Source of the DNA: Candidatus Nomurabacteria bacterium
GTDB lineage: Bacteria > Patescibacteriota > Minisyncoccia > Phycocordibacterales > UBA9973
DNA: 6,930 nt
Assembly (NCBI GenBank): GCA_943356425.1
Contig: CALRFE010000038.1
Coordinates: forward strand, 1-6,930
Direction of reading: 5' to 3'
This document shows positions 6,120-6,930 of this stretch, one piece after another. Both the position numbers and the translations under genes were made by a program. The first letter of the stretch is position 1. Each line of letters starts with the position of its first letter. Under the pieces are notes generated by a model. The model worked only from the letters and a program-made list of their open reading frames with translations. It was not told the origin of the DNA and did no database searches.

Positions 6120-6186
6120 GCCCTCATAGTTCAACGGACCCCGATACTAGAGCTAAGCTCAGTACGGGGCATGTAGAACAGTCCCG
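6120..6186 (+). pseudogene. 5' half of a second tRNA-Arg, with a hairpin in its D loop
   Basis: Positions 6120-6138 match the first 19 bases of the intact tRNA at 6206 in 17 of 19 positions: acceptor strand GCCCTCA, TA, D-stem GTTC, loop start AACGGA. A 35-nt insert (6139-6173) follows, then the copy resumes with TA, GAAC (which pairs with GTTC), A and GTCCC (6181-6185). After that the similarity stops. The matching 3' half is found at 6306-6345, beyond the intact tRNA. It is called a pseudogene because no continuous cloverleaf exists, but see the nested-tRNA finding. Confidence 0.7.
6139..6170. repeat. Hairpin insert in the D loop of the tRNA half
   Basis: CCCCG-A-TACT-A-GAGCT on the left pairs with AGCTC-AGTA-CGGGG on the right, leaving two bulged A residues, and is followed by CATG to 6173. 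It sits exactly between the GGA and TA of the D loop seen in the intact copy, which suggests a clean insertion of a small hairpin element. Confidence 0.7.
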
Positions 6187-6191
6187 CCGTG

Positions 6192-6305
6192 TCCCGTAGC
6201 AATTTGCTCTCATAGTTCAATGGATAGAACAGTTCCGTCCTAAGGAATAGATGTACGTTCGATTCGTACTGAGAGCACATAGAAAGAGCAAATTTGCTTC
6301 TGGGA
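6192..6305. repeat. Inverted repeat flanking the intact tRNA-Arg
   Basis: The left arm TCCCGTAGCAATTTGCTCT (6192-6210) is complementary, apart from a few unpaired bases, to AGAGCAAATTTGCTTCTGGG plus A (6285-6305). The left arm includes the first five bases of the tRNA acceptor strand, so the trailer can compete with the tRNA's own 3' strand for pairing. AGCAAATTTGCT (6288-6299 region) is also palindromic by itself. Confidence 0.6.
6206..6277 (+). tRNA. tRNA-Arg (anticodon CCU)
   Basis: A complete 72-nt cloverleaf. The acceptor GCTCTCA pairs perfectly with TGAGAGC (6270-6276), with A as discriminator. The D arm is GTTC/GAAC with the GG pair in its loop. The anticodon arm is GTTCC/GGAAT with loop GTCCTAA and anticodon CCT at 6239-6241. 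The variable loop AGAT is short, and the T arm GTACG-TTCGATT-CGTAC is perfect. It decodes AGG arginine codons. CCA is not encoded. Base 32 is G, where a pyrimidine is usual. No convincing promoter lies in the bases before it; transcription may come from read-through past 6118 or from an element inside the outer tRNA half. Confidence 0.9.
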
Positions 6306-6345
6306 TCCTAAGGAATAGATCCTCGTTCAATTCGGGGTGGGGGCA
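6306..6345 (+). pseudogene. 3' half of the second tRNA-Arg
   Basis: TCCTAAGGAATAGAT (6306-6320) is identical to 6238-6252 of the intact tRNA, covering the anticodon and 3' anticodon stem. It continues with a diverged but well-formed T arm, CCTCG-TTCAATT-CGGGG, then TGGGGGC (6338-6344) and discriminator A. TGGGGGC pairs with GCCCTCA of the 5' half at 6120 with one wobble, not properly with the intact tRNA, so the two fragments belong together. Confidence 0.7.
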
Positions 6346-6376
6346 CAAAATAGCGCTGGATTTCTATAGATTTTCA

Positions 6377-6385
6377 TGCTAATAT
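6377..6385 (+). promoter_or_regulatory. Extended -10 promoter of the 95-residue protein gene
   Basis: TGCTAATAT is an extended -10 element ending 7 bp before the ATG at 6393. Transcription would start at about 6392, giving an essentially leaderless message. The -35 region (TGGATT at 6357-6362) is weak. Confidence 0.5.
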
Positions 6386-6392
6386 CTCTCGT

Positions 6393-6680
6393 ATGGACGA
6401 TAGTGAAATCAAGGACCTTCTCGAAGAGAACTTGAAGCTTTCAAAGGAAAATAATAGGATGCTCAACAAGCTCAGAAGCGCTCAGCGTTTTTCGAGCGCG
6501 ATGCGTGCAATCTATTGGCTTATATTAATAGGTATTTCCGTCGGAGCATTTTACTATATACAGCCATATTTTGATCAAGTAAAGAGTTTGTACAGCGAAG
6601 CAGGGACAAATTACAACCAATTAAAAGATCTCAAAGACAAATTCCCAAACTTTTTTAATGGGACTACCGAACAAAAATAA
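6393..6680 (+). CDS. Small coiled-coil membrane protein, function unknown
   Basis: A 95-residue protein. Residues 1-30 are a charged heptad-like helix (EIKDLLEENLKLSKENNRML) likely to form a coiled coil, 39-56 form a single membrane helix (AIYWLILIGISVGAFYYI), QPY (57-59) follows, and 60-95 are a second polar helix ending in FPNFFNG. No catalytic motif is seen. The layout (acidic N-terminal coil, one helix, short outer domain) fits a small structural or complex-partner membrane protein. I recognise the general type from CPR genomes but know no assigned role. It appears to be monocistronic, driven by the extended -10 at 6377, and is convergent with the HNH gene, with only 17 bp between the two stops and no clear terminator between them. 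Confidence 0.8.
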   Translation: MDDSEIKDLLEENLKLSKENNRMLNKLRSAQRFSSAMRAIYWLILIGISVGAFYYIQPYFDQVKSLYSEAGTNYNQLKDLKDKFPNFFNGTTEQK

Positions 6681-6697
6681 ACTCTCGGGTTAATTAT

Positions 6698-6930
6698 TTA
6701 AAATTTTAGTTGACGTCCTTTGTAGCTCTGAGCTTCCTTTAAGAATTTCGCTTCGTTCTTTGTGCTGTGTTCGATCATGTGACAATTTGCGCATAACAAT
6801 ATACATTTTTGCATCTCGGATTTTATCGCGTCCCAGCTTTTGTTTGCGACATTTCCAATAGTAAATTCTTTCCCCTTTGAGTCTTTGTGGTGAAATTGTA
6901 AGGCGGCTTGATTCCCAGACCATCCACATT
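6698..6930 (-). CDS. HNH endonuclease, C-terminal part only
   Basis: Reading the minus strand from the right edge gives 76 residues up to TAA at 6698-6700, with the start outside the window. Visible motifs are CGWSG at the edge (the second Cys of an expected CxxC zinc pair), LQFHHKDSKG with the His-His of the HNH core, and CILLCANCHMIEH with the CxxCH zinc/active-site end. This order (CxxC, HH, CxxC-H) is the classic zinc-bound HNH nuclease fold that cuts DNA. The tail (STKNEAKFLKEAQSYKGRQLKF) is basic. Such genes are often found as solitary or mobile-type nucleases or in restriction modules; what it does here cannot be told without its N-terminal part. No Met start exists in this frame within the window, so simple ORF calling would miss it. 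Confidence 0.85.
   Translation of the reverse strand, partial: CGWSGNQAALQFHHKDSKGKEFTIGNVANKSWDAIKSEMQKCILLCANCHMIEHSTKNEAKFLKEAQSYKGRQLKF

Noticed and set aside
6206..6345. A tRNA 3' half as a classic attR site of an integrated element
   Set aside because: Integrase sites duplicate only the 3' part of a tRNA. Here a matching 5' half also exists and pairs with the 3' half, the gap is only about 28 nt, and no integrase is present.
6690..6929. A 79-codon minus-strand frame at the right end
   Set aside because: A different frame of the same strand encodes a clear HNH motif set (HH, CxxCH), so this one is a shadow.
1..6930. CRISPR array, rRNA or riboswitch
   Set aside because: No regularly spaced direct repeats, no rRNA-like conserved stretches and no recognisable riboswitch core were seen.

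Overview
The window looks like a chromosomal segment from a Candidate Phyla Radiation bacterium (Patescibacteria, most likely a Parcubacteria-type lineage). This is inferred from gene style and context, not from a marker-gene comparison. The supporting signs are a membrane-TPR protein next to a MurJ-family flippase, very small membrane proteins, almost no Shine-Dalgarno sequences, AT-rich spacers with palindromes, a tRNA without an encoded CCA, and TAA as the stop codon of all eight protein genes.

Layout. Positions 1-2872 hold two same-strand genes 15 bp apart: the 3' part of a multi-membrane-segment TPR protein and murJ, the lipid II flippase gene of peptidoglycan synthesis. A small terminator and a repeat-bearing spacer precede lepA (2967-4892), which encodes elongation factor 4. 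Its GTPase domain carries an unusual in-frame palindromic insert. A 232-bp spacer then holds a GC-rich structured stretch and a strong bidirectional hairpin terminator. On the minus strand follows an overlooked 36-residue single-pass membrane protein gene (5125-5235). Next come a promoter with a downstream palindrome, an FtsB/DivIC-like cell-division gene (5311-5694), a large palindromic spacer with an extended -10 promoter, and a glutaredoxin gene (5837-6073) with a perfect hairpin terminator.

The stretch 6120-6345 is the strangest part. An intact tRNA-Arg (anticodon CCU) lies between the 5' half and the 3' half of a second, diverged tRNA-Arg copy. The 5' half also has a 35-nt hairpin in its D loop. 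The right end has a 95-residue coiled-coil/membrane protein of unknown function and, convergent to it, the C-terminal part of an HNH endonuclease cut by the window edge.

Functionally the region mixes envelope growth and division (MurJ, FtsB-like), translation (LepA, tRNA-Arg), redox (glutaredoxin) and small membrane proteins. No complete defence or mobile system is visible. The features most worth follow-up are the palindromic insert in LepA, the nested tRNA-Arg arrangement, the intergenic palindromes and the hidden 36-residue membrane protein.
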